Below are positions 9,518 to 20,460 of a stretch of 64,000 bases of DNA, piece by piece. The notes under the pieces were generated by a model, which saw only the letters and a list, made by a program, of their open reading frames with translations, made no database searches and had not been told where the DNA came from. Within the stretch, counting starts at the first letter, position 1, and each line of letters begins with the position of its first letter. A program made the position numbers and the translations under genes. Source of the stretch: Rhizobium mesoamericanum STM3625 (GTDB lineage: Bacteria; Pseudomonadota; Alphaproteobacteria; Rhizobiales; Rhizobiaceae); NCBI RefSeq assembly GCF_000312665.1, contig NZ_HF536772.1, positions 1,782,753-1,846,752 of the forward strand, in the 5' to 3' direction.

Positions 9518-10138
9518 ATGTCGGCAAATGAGTTAACAAGCGGTGACTTCACCGAGCGAAACGAACCGTTCGATCTTTTTGCCGAGTGGTTGAAAGAAGC
9601 GGAAGATTCCGAGATCAATGACCCGAATGCGGTAGCGCTTGCGACGGTCGATGAGGACGGCCTTCCCAATGTCCGCATGGTTCTCCTTAAGGGATTCGAT
9701 CAAGACGGCTTTGTGTTCTACACGAATTTCGAGAGTCAGAAAGGCCAGGAACTCCTCGGGCAGAAGAAAGCCGCCATGTGTTTCCACTGGAAAACGCTGC
9801 GGCGGCAGGTTCGCCTGCGTGGGCCTGTGGAGATCGTGACGGACGAAGAAGCCGACGCTTATTTCAAGACACGAGCGCGCGGCAGCCGGATCGGTGCCTG
9901 GGCATCGAAACAGTCACGCCCGCTAGAAAGCCGATTCGCGCTTGAAAAGGCTGTGGCCGAATATACCGCCCGTTACGCAATCGGGGAGATCCCGCGTCCG
10001 GCGCATTGGTCCGGCTTCCGGATCCGGCCACTTTCAATCGAATTCTGGAAGGACCAGAAGTTCCGCCTGCATGACCGCATTGAGTTTCGCCGGGCATCGC
10101 CAGAAGGCGATTGGACGAAGGTTCGCATGTATCCCTGA
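9518..10138 (+). CDS. pdxH: Pyridoxamine 5'-phosphate oxidase
   Basis: Oxidises pyridoxine or pyridoxamine 5'-phosphate to pyridoxal 5'-phosphate with FMN. 206 residues, normal length. FMN-contact motifs are visible: [20 protein letters not shown] and [11 protein letters not shown]. The C-terminal dimerisation motif is [10 protein letters not shown]...WTKVRMYP. The ATG at 9518 has only a weak GAG-containing Shine-Dalgarno. It is convergent with the deacetylase gene, with 20 bp between the stops. Confidence 0.97.
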   Translation: MSANELTSGDFTERNEPFDLFAEWLKEAEDSEINDPNAVALATVDEDGLPNVRMVLLKGFDQDGFVFYTNFESQKGQELLGQKKAAMCFHWKTLRRQVRLRGPVEIVTDEEADAYFKTRARGSRIGAWASKQSRPLESRFALEKAVAEYTARYAIGEIPRPAHWSGFRIRPLSIEFWKDQKFRLHDRIEFRRASPEGDWTKVRMYP

Positions 10139-10158
10139 TTGGGCATGAGCAGCCGTAC

Positions 10159-11211
10159 TCAGGGTCTGTTTGGCGTGAATCGGAACGGAATACCCGAGGC
10201 GAGGCCGGACACGTACCGCACGTTTTGATAGAGACCGTTGATCGACAGCCTCGGCAAATAGGTAATGCTACCGAGCGAGCGCTGCGTGACGACGCCGGGC
10301 TGTGTGGTCACGGCGATTGCGAAACCGACCTCGCGTGCGATTTCTGCCTGCCTGTGCGTTACCGCCTCGCGCGTGCCATAGGGGTAAGCGAAGGAGCCAG
10401 GTCGCTCGCCGGTGACCGCAGCAACGTAGTCGCGGGACGCCGTCATCTCGTCGTGAACCTCCCGGTCGGAGAGACGTGACATGGCCCTGTGGCTGACTGT
10501 ATGCGCACCGAGCGTGGCCAGCGGGCTAGCCTCGAGGAGATTGAGTTCCGCTGGTGTCATCACCAGATCGTCGACGATTTCGTCCGGGTCGATTTCGTGC
10601 TGACGCGCCATCATGTCGATGGCTGCTGCGGCGGCGCGTTCGTCATGTCGATGAAGATGGCTGGCGATGCGTGCGAAAACGCGCTCCTTTGCATCGATCG
10701 TCGTAACGTCGAGCATCTCGTGGCCGCTGCCGAAATCGAAGCCGATCTTCTCCTCCTTGCGTAGAAGCGCTGCAAGCGTCTCCCACCAGATGGTATGCGT
10801 GCGTTCGGCAAGACCCTTGGCGACGAAGACGGTAAAGGGCGCGTTGTGCTTTTCGAAGATGGGCAGGGCGTAGACGAGATTGTTGCGGTAGCCGTCATCG
10901 AGCGTGAAGGCGGCGAAGGGCTGATCGGACCCGGTTTGCGATAGCAGTGCCGGAACCTCTTCAAGCGCCACGAAACGATAGCCGTCGCTCTTCAAGCGAT
11001 CGAGAACGAGATCGAGAAATTCCGGCGTGATTTCCAGATGCGCATTCGGTTCGAACGCTGCCTGTTCGTGCGGACGGACGTGGTGGAGCGTGAGGATCGC
11101 GCCAAGTCCCCGAGCGCCACGCATTGCACCGGTTGCGCGCAGGAGATTGGCAGTCTCAAGACCGCCTGCAATCGCAATCCGCTTCGCAAGCCTTTTGATG
11201 CTCGCCGTCAT
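10159..11211 (-). CDS. Polysaccharide deacetylase (NodB-homology, CE4)
   Basis: 350 residues with a NodB-homology domain. The metal/catalytic motif FTLDDGY (about 105) has the usual Asp pair, GAHTVSHRAMS supplies the His-x3-His metal ligands, and SFAYPYG is the third motif. A 60-70 residue insertion separates the first two motifs. No clear signal peptide is present, so the location is uncertain. Likely substrates are acetylated cell-envelope glycans; it is not NodB itself, since no nodulation genes are nearby. Confidence 0.87.
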   Translation of the reverse strand: MTASIKRLAKRIAIAGGLETANLLRATGAMRGARGLGAILTLHHVRPHEQAAFEPNAHLEITPEFLDLVLDRLKSDGYRFVALEEVPALLSQTGSDQPFAAFTLDDGYRNNLVYALPIFEKHNAPFTVFVAKGLAERTHTIWWETLAALLRKEEKIGFDFGSGHEMLDVTTIDAKERVFARIASHLHRHDERAAAAAIDMMARQHEIDPDEIVDDLVMTPAELNLLEASPLATLGAHTVSHRAMSRLSDREVHDEMTASRDYVAAVTGERPGSFAYPYGTREAVTHRQAEIAREVGFAIAVTTQPGVVTQRSLGSITYLPRLSINGLYQNVRYVSGLASGIPFRFTPNRP

Positions 11212-11436
11212 CTCATTCGCCCGCTGGTTTCCGGAGCGGCGAAACTAGCAAGCCCGGGGTTAAGTCTTGCTGAATGAGGATTTTTGAGTGTCCTCTTTAC
11301 GCGATTTTCACTATGAAGGATAAAACTTGTCAAAAATCATACCAGTCGCCGCAAAGTAGCGCCACTTTGGCGGCTTCTGTAGCGGAACGGGACAAATCCG
11401 AATGGCGCCGGCCATTCGTTCATCGAGGGGAATTGC

Positions 11437-12723
11437 ATGAAGACGCTGTTGGCCGCAATTATGACTGCGACGCTTGTTGTTGCGGCGCCGTTGGCGGCGA
11501 TGGCGGGCAGTGCCTCCCTCATCCTGGATGTGCGGACCGGCAAGGTGCTCACCGCCGAGAATGCCGATGTCCTGAACCATCCCGCGTCGCTGACAAAGAT
11601 GATGACCATCTACATGGCCTTCGAGGCGATCAACCGGGACAAGATCAGCTGGAATACGCCGCTCGTCATGTCGAAGTATGCCGCTTCGCGTCCGCCGACG
11701 AAACTCGGCGTTCGCGCCGGCGATTCCATCACGGTTCGCGACGCGATCCTCGGCATGATCACCAAGTCGGCCAACGATGCTGCGGTCGCCATGGCCGAGA
11801 AGCTCGGTGGATCGGAAAGCAACTTTGCCAGCATGATGACGCAGAAGGCGCGGCAGCTCGGCATGAGCCGCACGACTTTCTACAATGCGTCCGGCCTCCC
11901 GGATGGTCGGCAGGTCACGACGGCGCGTGACATGTCCACCCTCGCGGTGGCCCTTATGCGGAATTACCCGAGCGAGTACCGATTGTTCTCGACCGCGAGC
12001 TTCACTTTCCGTGGGCGCACTATCCGCGGCCACAACAACTTGATGTATCGCTATCAGGGCATGGACGGCATCAAGACCGGCTATACGAATGCCTCGGGGT
12101 TCAATCTTGTTAGCGCAGTCAAGGATGGCGACCGCCGCGTCGTTGGTGTCGTGCTCGGCGGCCGCACCGCGCGCAGCCGCGACGACAAGATGGCCGGTTT
12201 GCTCGACAAGTATCTCGGCCGTGCGTCCTCGTCCGGCGGAGCACGGCTGGTCGCAAGCACGAGCGCTCGACAGTCGGTGGAAGTCGCTTCCGCAGAGGAT
12301 GACAGCGACATGCCGGTCCAGGAAACCGCACCCCGCATCAATGAGCTGTCGCCAAAGGCGCTGGGCTATCTGAACGAAACGACAGTGCCGATGGAGCGTC
12401 CGTCTGCTCTTGCGGGCATTGCCAGTGTCGGCAAGCCTGCCGCTAAATCCTCTGGCGCGCCGGTGGCGTCCGGTGACTGGCAGATTCAGATCTCGGCGGC
12501 ATCGAGCGACGATGCCGCCCGCGCCCTTCTTGCCCAGGCCAAGGCCGAGGGCGGTGCGGCTCTGAAAGCGGCGTCCCCCTATACCGAGGCTGTCGGCAAT
12601 GGCGCGAACAAGGTCTATCGCGCTCGCTTCATCGGCTTCCAGAGCCGAGAGGCGGCTGCATCTGCCTGCGATGCACTGAGACAGCGCTCCTACGACTGCG
12701 TGCTGCTGCCCAATCACGGCTGA
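11437..12723 (+). CDS. D-alanyl-D-alanine carboxypeptidase (S11) with C-terminal SPOR domain
   Basis: Periplasmic penicillin-binding protein that trims the terminal D-Ala of peptidoglycan stem peptides. 428 residues, signal peptide about 1-23. All three active-site motifs are present: SLTK (Ser51-Lys54), SAN (111-113) and KTG (213-215). After a low-complexity linker (about 265-345), the last 80 residues (GDWQIQISAASSDDAARALL onward) form a SPOR domain, which binds denuded glycan at the septum, so a role at division is inferred. The ATG at 11437 follows a good Shine-Dalgarno (GAGGGGAATTGC). Confidence 0.95.
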   Translation: MKTLLAAIMTATLVVAAPLAAMAGSASLILDVRTGKVLTAENADVLNHPASLTKMMTIYMAFEAINRDKISWNTPLVMSKYAASRPPTKLGVRAGDSITVRDAILGMITKSANDAAVAMAEKLGGSESNFASMMTQKARQLGMSRTTFYNASGLPDGRQVTTARDMSTLAVALMRNYPSEYRLFSTASFTFRGRTIRGHNNLMYRYQGMDGIKTGYTNASGFNLVSAVKDGDRRVVGVVLGGRTARSRDDKMAGLLDKYLGRASSSGGARLVASTSARQSVEVASAEDDSDMPVQETAPRINELSPKALGYLNETTVPMERPSALAGIASVGKPAAKSSGAPVASGDWQIQISAASSDDAARALLAQAKAEGGAALKAASPYTEAVGNGANKVYRARFIGFQSREAAASACDALRQRSYDCVLLPNHG

Positions 12724-13062
12724 TCTATCTCAACTTTCCGGCAAATCAGGGTTTTTCCTTTGTGAACAAAGGAGAAGGCCATGCTGATGATCTCTCTGAA
12801 AAGTTCGAAAGCACGCCGCGGATCTATGCCGATGCCAACGGCATAGAGCGCGACGTGGACCGGGCTTCAGGAGGAAATCGGCTGACTCACCCAGGCTTGG
12901 AACCGTACTAGCGGCAGAGGTGGCCGGAAGGGATGATCGGATGAGGAACTGGCGCGCGATCTCGCTGAAGAGGGAGCGGACTTCTTTTTGCCCACAGGAA
13001 CGAGCTGGATCTTTCGGCGGCGATCGGGCGCGATTGGCTTTTCAACAGAGCAGGCCTGGACG
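12724..13062 (+). pseudogene. Gap with a probable decayed ORF of unknown family
   Basis: 339 bp between the carboxypeptidase and a GNAT gene. A coding-like reading can be followed with one frameshift and two in-frame stops: a GTG frame from 12762 gives SEKFESTPRIYADANGIERD, then another frame gives LQEEIG, stop, LTQAWNRTSGRGGRKG, stop, and DEELARDLAEEGADFFLPTG. An ATG at 12781 with GGAG upstream opens only a 21-codon peptide. I do not recognise the family. This may be chance, but the continuity across the stops suggests a broken gene. Confidence 0.3.
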
Positions 13063-13560
13063 TTAGGCGGCAATGATGCTGCGTCGATAGAATTTGCTGT
13101 CCACGGCCATCAGCGGAAACGACCGCGGCAGCTCGCCTCTCGAAACTTCGGCGAATGCGTTCTTTTCGTAGAACCGATGTGCAGAAAGGAATTTGTCCGT
13201 GGTTCCAAGGAAGATTTCCTTGATTCCCTCGGCCTCCGCATGTGCCAGCAGTTCCGCCAGAAGCCGTGCCGCAAGGCCGTGTTCGCGACCGCGTAGGTCA
13301 GCCGCGACAAACATCTTGCGCAGTGCTGTCTGTTCGTTGCCGATGTCCTTCAGCCCAATCGTGCCGACAATCTGACCGTTGCGCACGGCGACCCAGAACT
13401 GACCCTTCCCTGACTGATAGAAGTCAGAGATGGAGGAGAGATCTGGCTGATCGTCGGCAGTGATCTCTATCCCGAATTCCTCGCGCTGGATTGGCAGGAT
13501 CACCGAGAAAACACCATCGACATCGGAAGCAACGAAAGGTCTGATTTCAATTTCGCTCAT
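13063..13560 (-). CDS. GNAT family N-acetyltransferase
   Basis: 165 residues of the acetyl-CoA-dependent GNAT fold. The core shows VGTIGLKDIGNEQTALRKMF (beta 4 region), a P-loop-like acetyl-CoA motif (RGREHGLAARLLAELL) and the C-terminal HRFYEKNAFAEVSR motif. The substrate is unknown. It lies 18 bp downstream of tldD on the same strand, so the two may be cotranscribed. Confidence 0.85.
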   Translation of the reverse strand: MSEIEIRPFVASDVDGVFSVILPIQREEFGIEITADDQPDLSSISDFYQSGKGQFWVAVRNGQIVGTIGLKDIGNEQTALRKMFVAADLRGREHGLAARLLAELLAHAEAEGIKEIFLGTTDKFLSAHRFYEKNAFAEVSRGELPRSFPLMAVDSKFYRRSIIAA

Positions 13561-13578
13561 GCCGCTTCCCGTTCTCCA

Positions 13579-14994
13579 CTAAGCCTTCGTGCCGCCCACG
13601 GTGACTTGGTCCATTCTGAGGTGCGGCTGGCCGACCCCGACAGGAACCCATTGCCCCGCCTTGCCGCAATTGCCGATGCCGGTGTCAAGTTTCATGTCAT
13701 TACCGACCATCGAAACGCGCTTCATGGCATCGGGCCCGTTGCCGATCAGCATGGCGCCCTTGATTGGCGCGCCGATTTTGCCGTCGTCTATAAGGTAAGC
13801 CTCAGTGCAGCCGAAGACGAACTTGCCCGAGGTAATATCCACCTGGCCGCCGCCGAACGACACGGCATAAATGCCTTTCTTTACGGAGGCGATGATTTCC
13901 TCCGGCGTCTTATCGTCGCCCAGCATGTAGGTATTGGTCATGCGAGGCATCGGAACGTGTGCATAGCCCTGTCGACGACCGTTTCCGGTTGGCGTCATCC
14001 CCATCAGGCGGGCATTCTGCCGGTCCTGCATGTAGCCGACGAGTTTGCCTTTTTCGATCAGAACGTTGTAGCCGGAAGGCGTGCCCTCGTCATCGATGGT
14101 GATCGAGCCGCGACGGTTGTCGATCGTGCCGTCGTCGACAACAGTTACGCCGGGGGCCGCGACCATCTGGCCGAGAAGGCCTGCAAAGGCCGAGGTCTTC
14201 TTTCGGTTGAAATCGCCTTCGAGCCCATGGCCGACAGCTTCGTGCAGCATGACCCCCGGCCAGCCGGAGCCGAGCACGACGTCCATGGTACCGGCCGGCG
14301 CCTCGATCGCCTCCAGGTTCACCAGCGCCTGCCGCAAAGCTTCGTCGGCGCCGTATTGCCAGTTTCCTTCGGCGATGAAATCGCCGAAGCCGATGCGGCC
14401 GCCGCTGCCGTAGGAGCCGCTCTCCTGACGATCGCCTTCGCCGGCGATGACCGAGATGTTGATGCGGGTCATCGGGCGGATATCGCGAACGCGGTGACCG
14501 TCAGCGCGCAGAATGTCGACAACCTGCCAGCTAGCGGCGATCGATGCGGTCACCTGACGCACCTTGGGGTCCTTGCCGCGTAGATAGGCGTCGATGTCCT
14601 GCAGCACCTTGACCTTCTCCTCGAAGGTCGGCGTGCCGATCGGGTTTTCGTCGGAATAGAGCTTCTTGTTGGTCCGCTGGGGAGCCGCGGCGTAACTGCC
14701 GGCATAACCGCGGGTGACGGCGCCAACCGCATCGGCCGCACGCTTCAAGGCGGCCACGGAGAGGTCGCCCGCGTGCGCGTACCCGACGGCTTCGCCGGCA
14801 ACCGCGCGCAGGCCAAAGCCCTGCTCGGTGTTGAAGCTGCCGCCCTTAAGGCGCCCATTGTCGAACATCAGCGATTCCGCCTGGGCATGTTCGATGTAGA
14901 GCTCCCCGTCATCAGCGCCCGAAAGTGCCTCGGCAACGAGCGAGCGCATCTTGGCTTCGTCGGCATCGAAGAGCGTGAGGAGATCGGTATTCAT
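13579..14994 (-). CDS. tldD: Metalloprotease TldD
   Basis: Cytoplasmic zinc metalloprotease, usually paired with TldE/PmbA, which degrades unfolded peptides and matures some peptide substrates. 471 residues. The zinc motif is LHEAVGHGLEGDF, and a downstream cysteine ligand region reads KFVFGCTEAYLI. The ATG at 14994 has GGAG nine bases upstream; the longer frame to 15060 adds 22 unconserved residues. No tldE lies in the window. ialB is upstream on the same strand. Confidence 0.95.
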   Translation of the reverse strand: MNTDLLTLFDADEAKMRSLVAEALSGADDGELYIEHAQAESLMFDNGRLKGGSFNTEQGFGLRAVAGEAVGYAHAGDLSVAALKRAADAVGAVTRGYAGSYAAAPQRTNKKLYSDENPIGTPTFEEKVKVLQDIDAYLRGKDPKVRQVTASIAASWQVVDILRADGHRVRDIRPMTRINISVIAGEGDRQESGSYGSGGRIGFGDFIAEGNWQYGADEALRQALVNLEAIEAPAGTMDVVLGSGWPGVMLHEAVGHGLEGDFNRKKTSAFAGLLGQMVAAPGVTVVDDGTIDNRRGSITIDDEGTPSGYNVLIEKGKLVGYMQDRQNARLMGMTPTGNGRRQGYAHVPMPRMTNTYMLGDDKTPEEIIASVKKGIYAVSFGGGQVDITSGKFVFGCTEAYLIDDGKIGAPIKGAMLIGNGPDAMKRVSMVGNDMKLDTGIGNCGKAGQWVPVGVGQPHLRMDQVTVGGTKA

Positions 14995-15093
14995 GTCTTT
15001 ATGCTCCGCTGAAGCAGGAATGCTCTCAGCCGATGTAGGTCCGGTGGACGGTTCGAGCAAGCCCTGAAAAACAAGCCCCGAAAAACAGGACGG

Positions 15094-15681
15094 TCAGGGG
15101 AGGGCGTCGTAGCCTTCGGCAAAGCCCTTGAGATCGACGGGGATGCCGATCCCCTCCTCCGGCGTCTGGAAGACGATGAAGGTCGCACTGGCGCCACTGC
15201 GGAAGGTCTTCAGCAGTTCGTCCTCGAGAACAACCTCTGCATAGCATCCATCGGCGAAGCAGCGGACAAAATAAGCCCGGCCGATGTCCTTGCCATCGAC
15301 ATTGAGGCCAAGGCCGTTCGGCAGGAGAACACCGAGCGGGGCGAGAACACGCAGGATCTTCGACTTACGGTCCGCAGTCTTCAGCACGACAACGGAGAGG
15401 CCGACCTCAGGCCGATCCTCGGCGATGACGTTCTGCATCAACGCACACTGCTCCGTCGAGGCGCCGGCAGGCTTGTCGCATACGACCGACCAGGCGCCGT
15501 GGTTCGACTTTACGGTGCCAGGTGCCTGCGGCTGCGTCTGGCCGGGCGCGGCTTGCGTGGCCGGAGCTTGGGGCGCGGGCTGTGCCGGCGCGGGCTGCTG
15601 CTGGGCGAAAGCGGGAGCAGTCGCTGCGGCCGCAATGCACGCTGTCAGCAGGAACGGCCGTGCGAGGGAACGGAAACCCAT
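15094..15681 (-). CDS. Invasion-associated locus B (IalB) family protein
   Basis: 195 residues. A signal peptide (about 1-27, ending AFA) is followed by a Gln/Pro/Ala-rich linker (about 28-58), then the IalB domain: NHGAWSVVCD, an invariant tryptophan and four cysteines (VVCD, EQCAL, VRCFADGCYAE) likely forming disulfides in the periplasm. The ATG at 15681 has AGAGG upstream. IalB proteins are linked to erythrocyte invasion in Bartonella but are widespread in soil alphaproteobacteria, where the role is unclear. Confidence 0.88.
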   Translation of the reverse strand: MGFRSLARPFLLTACIAAAATAPAFAQQQPAPAQPAPQAPATQAAPGQTQPQAPGTVKSNHGAWSVVCDKPAGASTEQCALMQNVIAEDRPEVGLSVVVLKTADRKSKILRVLAPLGVLLPNGLGLNVDGKDIGRAYFVRCFADGCYAEVVLEDELLKTFRSGASATFIVFQTPEEGIGIPVDLKGFAEGYDALP

Positions 15682-16018
15682 GAAAACCTCTGCAATTCGA
15701 ATCAGTGCCGCTAAGTTGGGGCGCGCCATCAAAAATGAAAAGCCCCACGCGCTGAAAAGCCGGGGACTACGGCGGAAATGGGACGTTTATCCGAGAATGT
15801 TGGCGCCACGGCACGACCACAAGCGATATTTTACCGATTATAACGAAAAGAGGGAATGTTTCGTTATGCTTGGCTCAACCCATTTGAAAGCGAAAATGCC
15901 GCACGAACAAACGCTTTGGGCTGTTGCGATCAATGACAAACTGTGGTTTGAAGCGCTGAGATGGCAAGGATTCTGTGCTGCAATTTTGCGCAGATCAGCG
16001 CTCGAGGGAGATTTTAAG
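15682..16018. promoter_or_regulatory. Divergent intergenic region upstream of ialB and ctaC
   Basis: 337 bp with no convincing gene. The frame of ctaC happens to stay open back to 15284, but that stretch runs antisense to ialB and has no protein resemblance. The AT-rich part around 15826-15870 is the likeliest promoter area for the cytochrome oxidase operon. I could not identify a canonical FNR/FixK dyad with correct spacing. Confidence 0.45.
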
Positions 16019-16912
16019 GTGATTAAGAAGGCTTATGCAGCTCTGACCGCGCTGGTCTGTCTGCTTTTTGCTTCCGGCAGTTATGCCGACCAACCGATGC
16101 CGTGGCAGGCGACGTTGCAGCCGGCAGCCACGCCGATCATGCGGGACATACATTGGTTTGAACAATATACCCTGTGGTTTATCGTTCCGATCACGCTCTT
16201 CGTTCTGGTCCTTCTTATCGTTGTCTGTCTCAAGTTCCGTGCCGGCGCAAACCCGGTGCCGTCCAAGACGAGCCACAACACGTTGATCGAAGTTGCCTGG
16301 ACCGTGGGACCGGTCCTTGTGCTCCTTTTCCTTGCTGTGCCTTCGTTCAATCTCTTGACCGCCCAGCTGACCCTGCCGGAAAATCCGGATGTCACGATCA
16401 AGGCAACGGCGACCCAGTGGCAGTGGAACTACGAATATGAAGGCTCGGGCGAAACCCCGATCGCTTTTGATTCCTATCTCCTGAAGGATCAGGACCGCGC
16501 CGCAGCCGGCAAGGAAGATAAGTCGAGGTATCCGCGCCTTCTGGCTGTGGACAATGAACTGGTCCTGCCTGTCAACAAGACCGTTCGCGTTCTCGTGACC
16601 GCTGCCCCGTCCGACGTCATCCATGCGTTTGCAATGCCGTCCTTCGGCGTCAAGATCGATGCCGTCCCGGGCCGCCTGAACGAAACCTGGTTCCGCGCTG
16701 AGCGCGAAGGCCTGTTCTATGGCCAGTGCTCCGAGCTCTGCGGCAAGGACCACGCGTTTATGCCGATCGCCATCCATGTCGTTTCCGAGGACAAGTACAA
16801 GCAGTGGCTCGCCGGTGCTGCTACCGACCTGCCGGGCGCGTACAAGACACTCATGGCCGCAACAGATGGTCCCGCAAAGACCGTCGATGTTGCTGAAAAC
16901 GTCGCTAAGTAA
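16019..16912 (+). CDS. ctaC: Cytochrome c oxidase subunit II (aa3 type)
   Basis: Carries the CuA centre that receives electrons from cytochrome c. 297 residues: signal peptide, two transmembrane helices (about 45-67 and 90-110), then the periplasmic cupredoxin domain. The CuA ligands are visible in GQCSELCGKDHAFMP, with the upstream ligand His in VIHAFAMPSFG and the aromatic electron-entry patch QWQWNYEYEG. I chose the GTG at 16019 because GAGGGAG lies just before it and the signal peptide begins there. First gene of the oxidase operon; also called coxB. Confidence 0.96.
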   Translation: MIKKAYAALTALVCLLFASGSYADQPMPWQATLQPAATPIMRDIHWFEQYTLWFIVPITLFVLVLLIVVCLKFRAGANPVPSKTSHNTLIEVAWTVGPVLVLLFLAVPSFNLLTAQLTLPENPDVTIKATATQWQWNYEYEGSGETPIAFDSYLLKDQDRAAAGKEDKSRYPRLLAVDNELVLPVNKTVRVLVTAAPSDVIHAFAMPSFGVKIDAVPGRLNETWFRAEREGLFYGQCSELCGKDHAFMPIAIHVVSEDKYKQWLAGAATDLPGAYKTLMAATDGPAKTVDVAENVAK

Positions 16913-18634
<1,722 letters not shown>

Positions 18635-18647
18635 GATGCGAGAAATT

Positions 18648-18679
18648 GCGACCGCCGCGTGTTACAGTGCGGCGGTCGC
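18648..18679 (+). promoter_or_regulatory. Perfect hairpin between ctaD and ctaB
   Basis: An 11-bp perfect inverted repeat (GCGACCGCCGC / GCGGCGGTCGC, 10-nt loop) begins 13 bp after the ctaD stop. It is not followed by a T run, so a simple intrinsic terminator is unlikely. It could protect the 3' end of the ctaCD message or partly attenuate into the assembly genes. Confidence 0.6.
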
Positions 18680-18703
18680 CTTACAAGTTTGCAGGAAAAG
18701 AGA

Positions 18704-19660
18704 ATGACAGTGATCGGCAATCGCAAAGCTCTGGCGCACGACGGCGAATTCCGCCTGTCGGAAGCGAGTGCGCGCGATTATTTCGAGCTTTTGAAGCCGC
18801 GCGTCATGTCGCTCGTGGTCTTCACGGCGTTTGCTGGTCTCGTTCTGGCTCCGGGGCACATCAACCCGGTTCTCGGTCTTATCGCCATCCTTTGCATCGC
18901 AATCGGTGCGGGCGCTTCCGGCGCACTGAATATGTGGTACGACGCCGATATCGATGCGATCATGACCCGCACCGCCAAGCGGCCGATCCCGGCTGGCCGG
19001 ATCGCTCCGCGCGAGGCTCTGGCATTCGGCCTGGTGCTATCCTGCTTTTCGGTGATAATCCTCGGGCTCGCCGTCAATTGGCTCGCAGCCTCGATTCTTG
19101 CCTTCACCATTTTCTTCTACGCCGTGATCTACACGATGTGGCTGAAGCGTTCGACGCCGCAGAACATCGTCATCGGCGGTGCAGCTGGTGCCTTTCCGCC
19201 AATGATCGGCTGGGCCTGCGTGACCGGGACCGTCACCATCGAGAGCCTCGTGCTGTTCATGATCATCTTCCTGTGGACGCCAGCGCACTTCTGGGCGTTG
19301 GCTTTGTTCAAGATGCAAGACTATGAAGCAGTCGGTGTCCCGATGTTGCCCAACGTATCGGGCGAGCGCGCCACCAAGCACCAGATCGTTGCCTACGCAG
19401 TGTTCACGGCAGTGTGCGGCGTTTTGCCGACGACGCTCGGTTTTGCGAGCCTCGGCTACGGCCTGGTTGCCGCAGCGCTCGGCGCAATCTTTATCTACTG
19501 TTCCATCGCCGTCTGGCGGATGCCGGACGGCGATGAGAAGATGATCCCGGCGAAGAAGCTCTTTGGCTTCTCGATCCTGTATCTCTTCGCGATCTTCTCC
19601 GCCCTAATGTTCGACCGGCTTGTGGCTGTGCTCGTTTCACACGCGGGAGGCATTTTCTGA
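18704..19660 (+). CDS. ctaB: Protoheme IX farnesyltransferase (heme O synthase)
   Basis: Integral membrane prenyltransferase that adds a farnesyl group to heme B, the first step to heme A. 318 residues, about nine transmembrane helices. The first Asp-rich motif lies in [15 protein letters not shown], followed by [22 protein letters not shown] and the [12 protein letters not shown] loop are family signatures. The ATG at 18704 follows AGGAAAAGAG. Its stop overlaps the next small gene by one base. Confidence 0.96.
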   Translation: MTVIGNRKALAHDGEFRLSEASARDYFELLKPRVMSLVVFTAFAGLVLAPGHINPVLGLIAILCIAIGAGASGALNMWYDADIDAIMTRTAKRPIPAGRIAPREALAFGLVLSCFSVIILGLAVNWLAASILAFTIFFYAVIYTMWLKRSTPQNIVIGGAAGAFPPMIGWACVTGTVTIESLVLFMIIFLWTPAHFWALALFKMQDYEAVGVPMLPNVSGERATKHQIVAYAVFTAVCGVLPTTLGFASLGYGLVAAALGAIFIYCSIAVWRMPDGDEKMIPAKKLFGFSILYLFAIFSALMFDRLVAVLVSHAGGIF

Positions 19661-19800
19661 TGGAAGTCGTCAAGCTTACGGAAGCGCAGCGTAAGTCGCG
19701 CCGCAATCGCAATGTCGCTCTCGGTCTGGTTCTGGCCGGACTGGTCGTGCTGTTCTACACGATCACGATCGTGAAGTTTACGTCGGGACACATGGGATGA
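19660..19800 (+). CDS. CtaF/CoxF-like small membrane protein of the aa3 oxidase cluster
   Basis: 46 residues. The ATG at 19660 shares its first base with the ctaB stop, and its TGA overlaps the ctaG ATG, so it is translationally coupled on both sides. A charged N-terminus ([10 protein letters not shown]) precedes one transmembrane helix (about 20-38) and a short tail ending SGHMG. This position and shape match the small CoxF-type proteins between ctaB and ctaG in rhizobia, an oxidase accessory of unclear role. Confidence 0.82.
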   Translation: MEVVKLTEAQRKSRRNRNVALGLVLAGLVVLFYTITIVKFTSGHMG

Positions 19801-20402
19801 GCGAGACGCAGAGCACGCCGCGAAAGCCGCGTAACAACGGCGCCGTCGTAGTCATGTGCCTCGCCTTCGTCTTCGGAATGGGCGCTGCCAGCTATGCGGC
19901 TGTTCCCCTTTACCGGATGTTCTGCCAGCTCACCGGCTATAATGGCACGACGCAGCGCGTCGAACAGGCTTCGACGGTGATCCTCGACCGCAAGATGCGC
20001 GTCACTTTCGACGCCAACGTTGCGCCGGGTCTCGACTGGGAATTCAAGCCGGTCGACCGCGAGGTCAATCCGCGCATCGGCGAAACCATTCAGGTGAATT
20101 TCACGGCCGTGAACAAGTCGAGCGAGCCGCAGCGCGGTCAGGCGGTGTTCAACGTGACCCCCGGCGAGGCGGGCGCCTATTTCAACAAGGTGCAGTGCTT
20201 CTGTTTCAACGAGACCGTATTGAAGCCGGGCGAAAAGCTCGAAATGCCGGTCGTGTTCTACATTGACCCTGATATTACCAAGGCTGTGGAATCGAAGGAT
20301 ATCCATACCGTAACCTTGTCCTATACGTTCTATCCCAAAGAGGGCCCGAAGCCGCTCGCTTCGAATGAGGGTGGAACGGTGAAGCTTGAAAAGAAACTTT
20401 GA
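19797..20402 (+). CDS. ctaG: Cytochrome c oxidase assembly protein CtaG (Cox11)
   Basis: Periplasm-facing copper chaperone that inserts CuB into subunit I. 201 residues: a short cytoplasmic N-terminus, one transmembrane anchor (about 16-38), then an immunoglobulin-like domain with the copper-binding CFCF motif ([10 protein letters not shown]). The [14 protein letters not shown] segment is characteristic. The ATG overlaps the preceding TGA (ATGA). Confidence 0.96.
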   Translation: MSETQSTPRKPRNNGAVVVMCLAFVFGMGAASYAAVPLYRMFCQLTGYNGTTQRVEQASTVILDRKMRVTFDANVAPGLDWEFKPVDREVNPRIGETIQVNFTAVNKSSEPQRGQAVFNVTPGEAGAYFNKVQCFCFNETVLKPGEKLEMPVVFYIDPDITKAVESKDIHTVTLSYTFYPKEGPKPLASNEGGTVKLEKKL

Positions 20403-20408
20403 TTGAGG

Positions 20409-20434
20409 TCCGTTTCCGGCTATGCCGGAGCGGA
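20409..20434 (+). promoter_or_regulatory. Hairpin between ctaG and ctaE
   Basis: The 58-bp gap holds a hairpin: TCCGGC / GCCGGA with a 3-nt loop, extended after a small bulge by TCCG / CGGA. No T run follows, so it is more likely an RNA-stability or translation element than a terminator. Confidence 0.4.
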
Positions 20435-20460
20435 GAGGAAGAGATCCGGGGATAGCTTAC

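Noticed and set aside
10159..11211. NodB chitooligosaccharide deacetylase
   Set aside because: The CE4 motifs are shared by many deacetylases, and no nod genes or nod boxes lie nearby.
11311..12717. 468-residue minus ORF antisense to the carboxypeptidase
   Set aside because: Shadow frame; the plus-strand gene has all three PBP active-site motifs.
15284..16018. Long N-terminal extension of ctaC back to 15284
   Set aside because: It would run antisense to ialB and upstream of the signal peptide; the GTG at 16019 has the ribosome-binding site.
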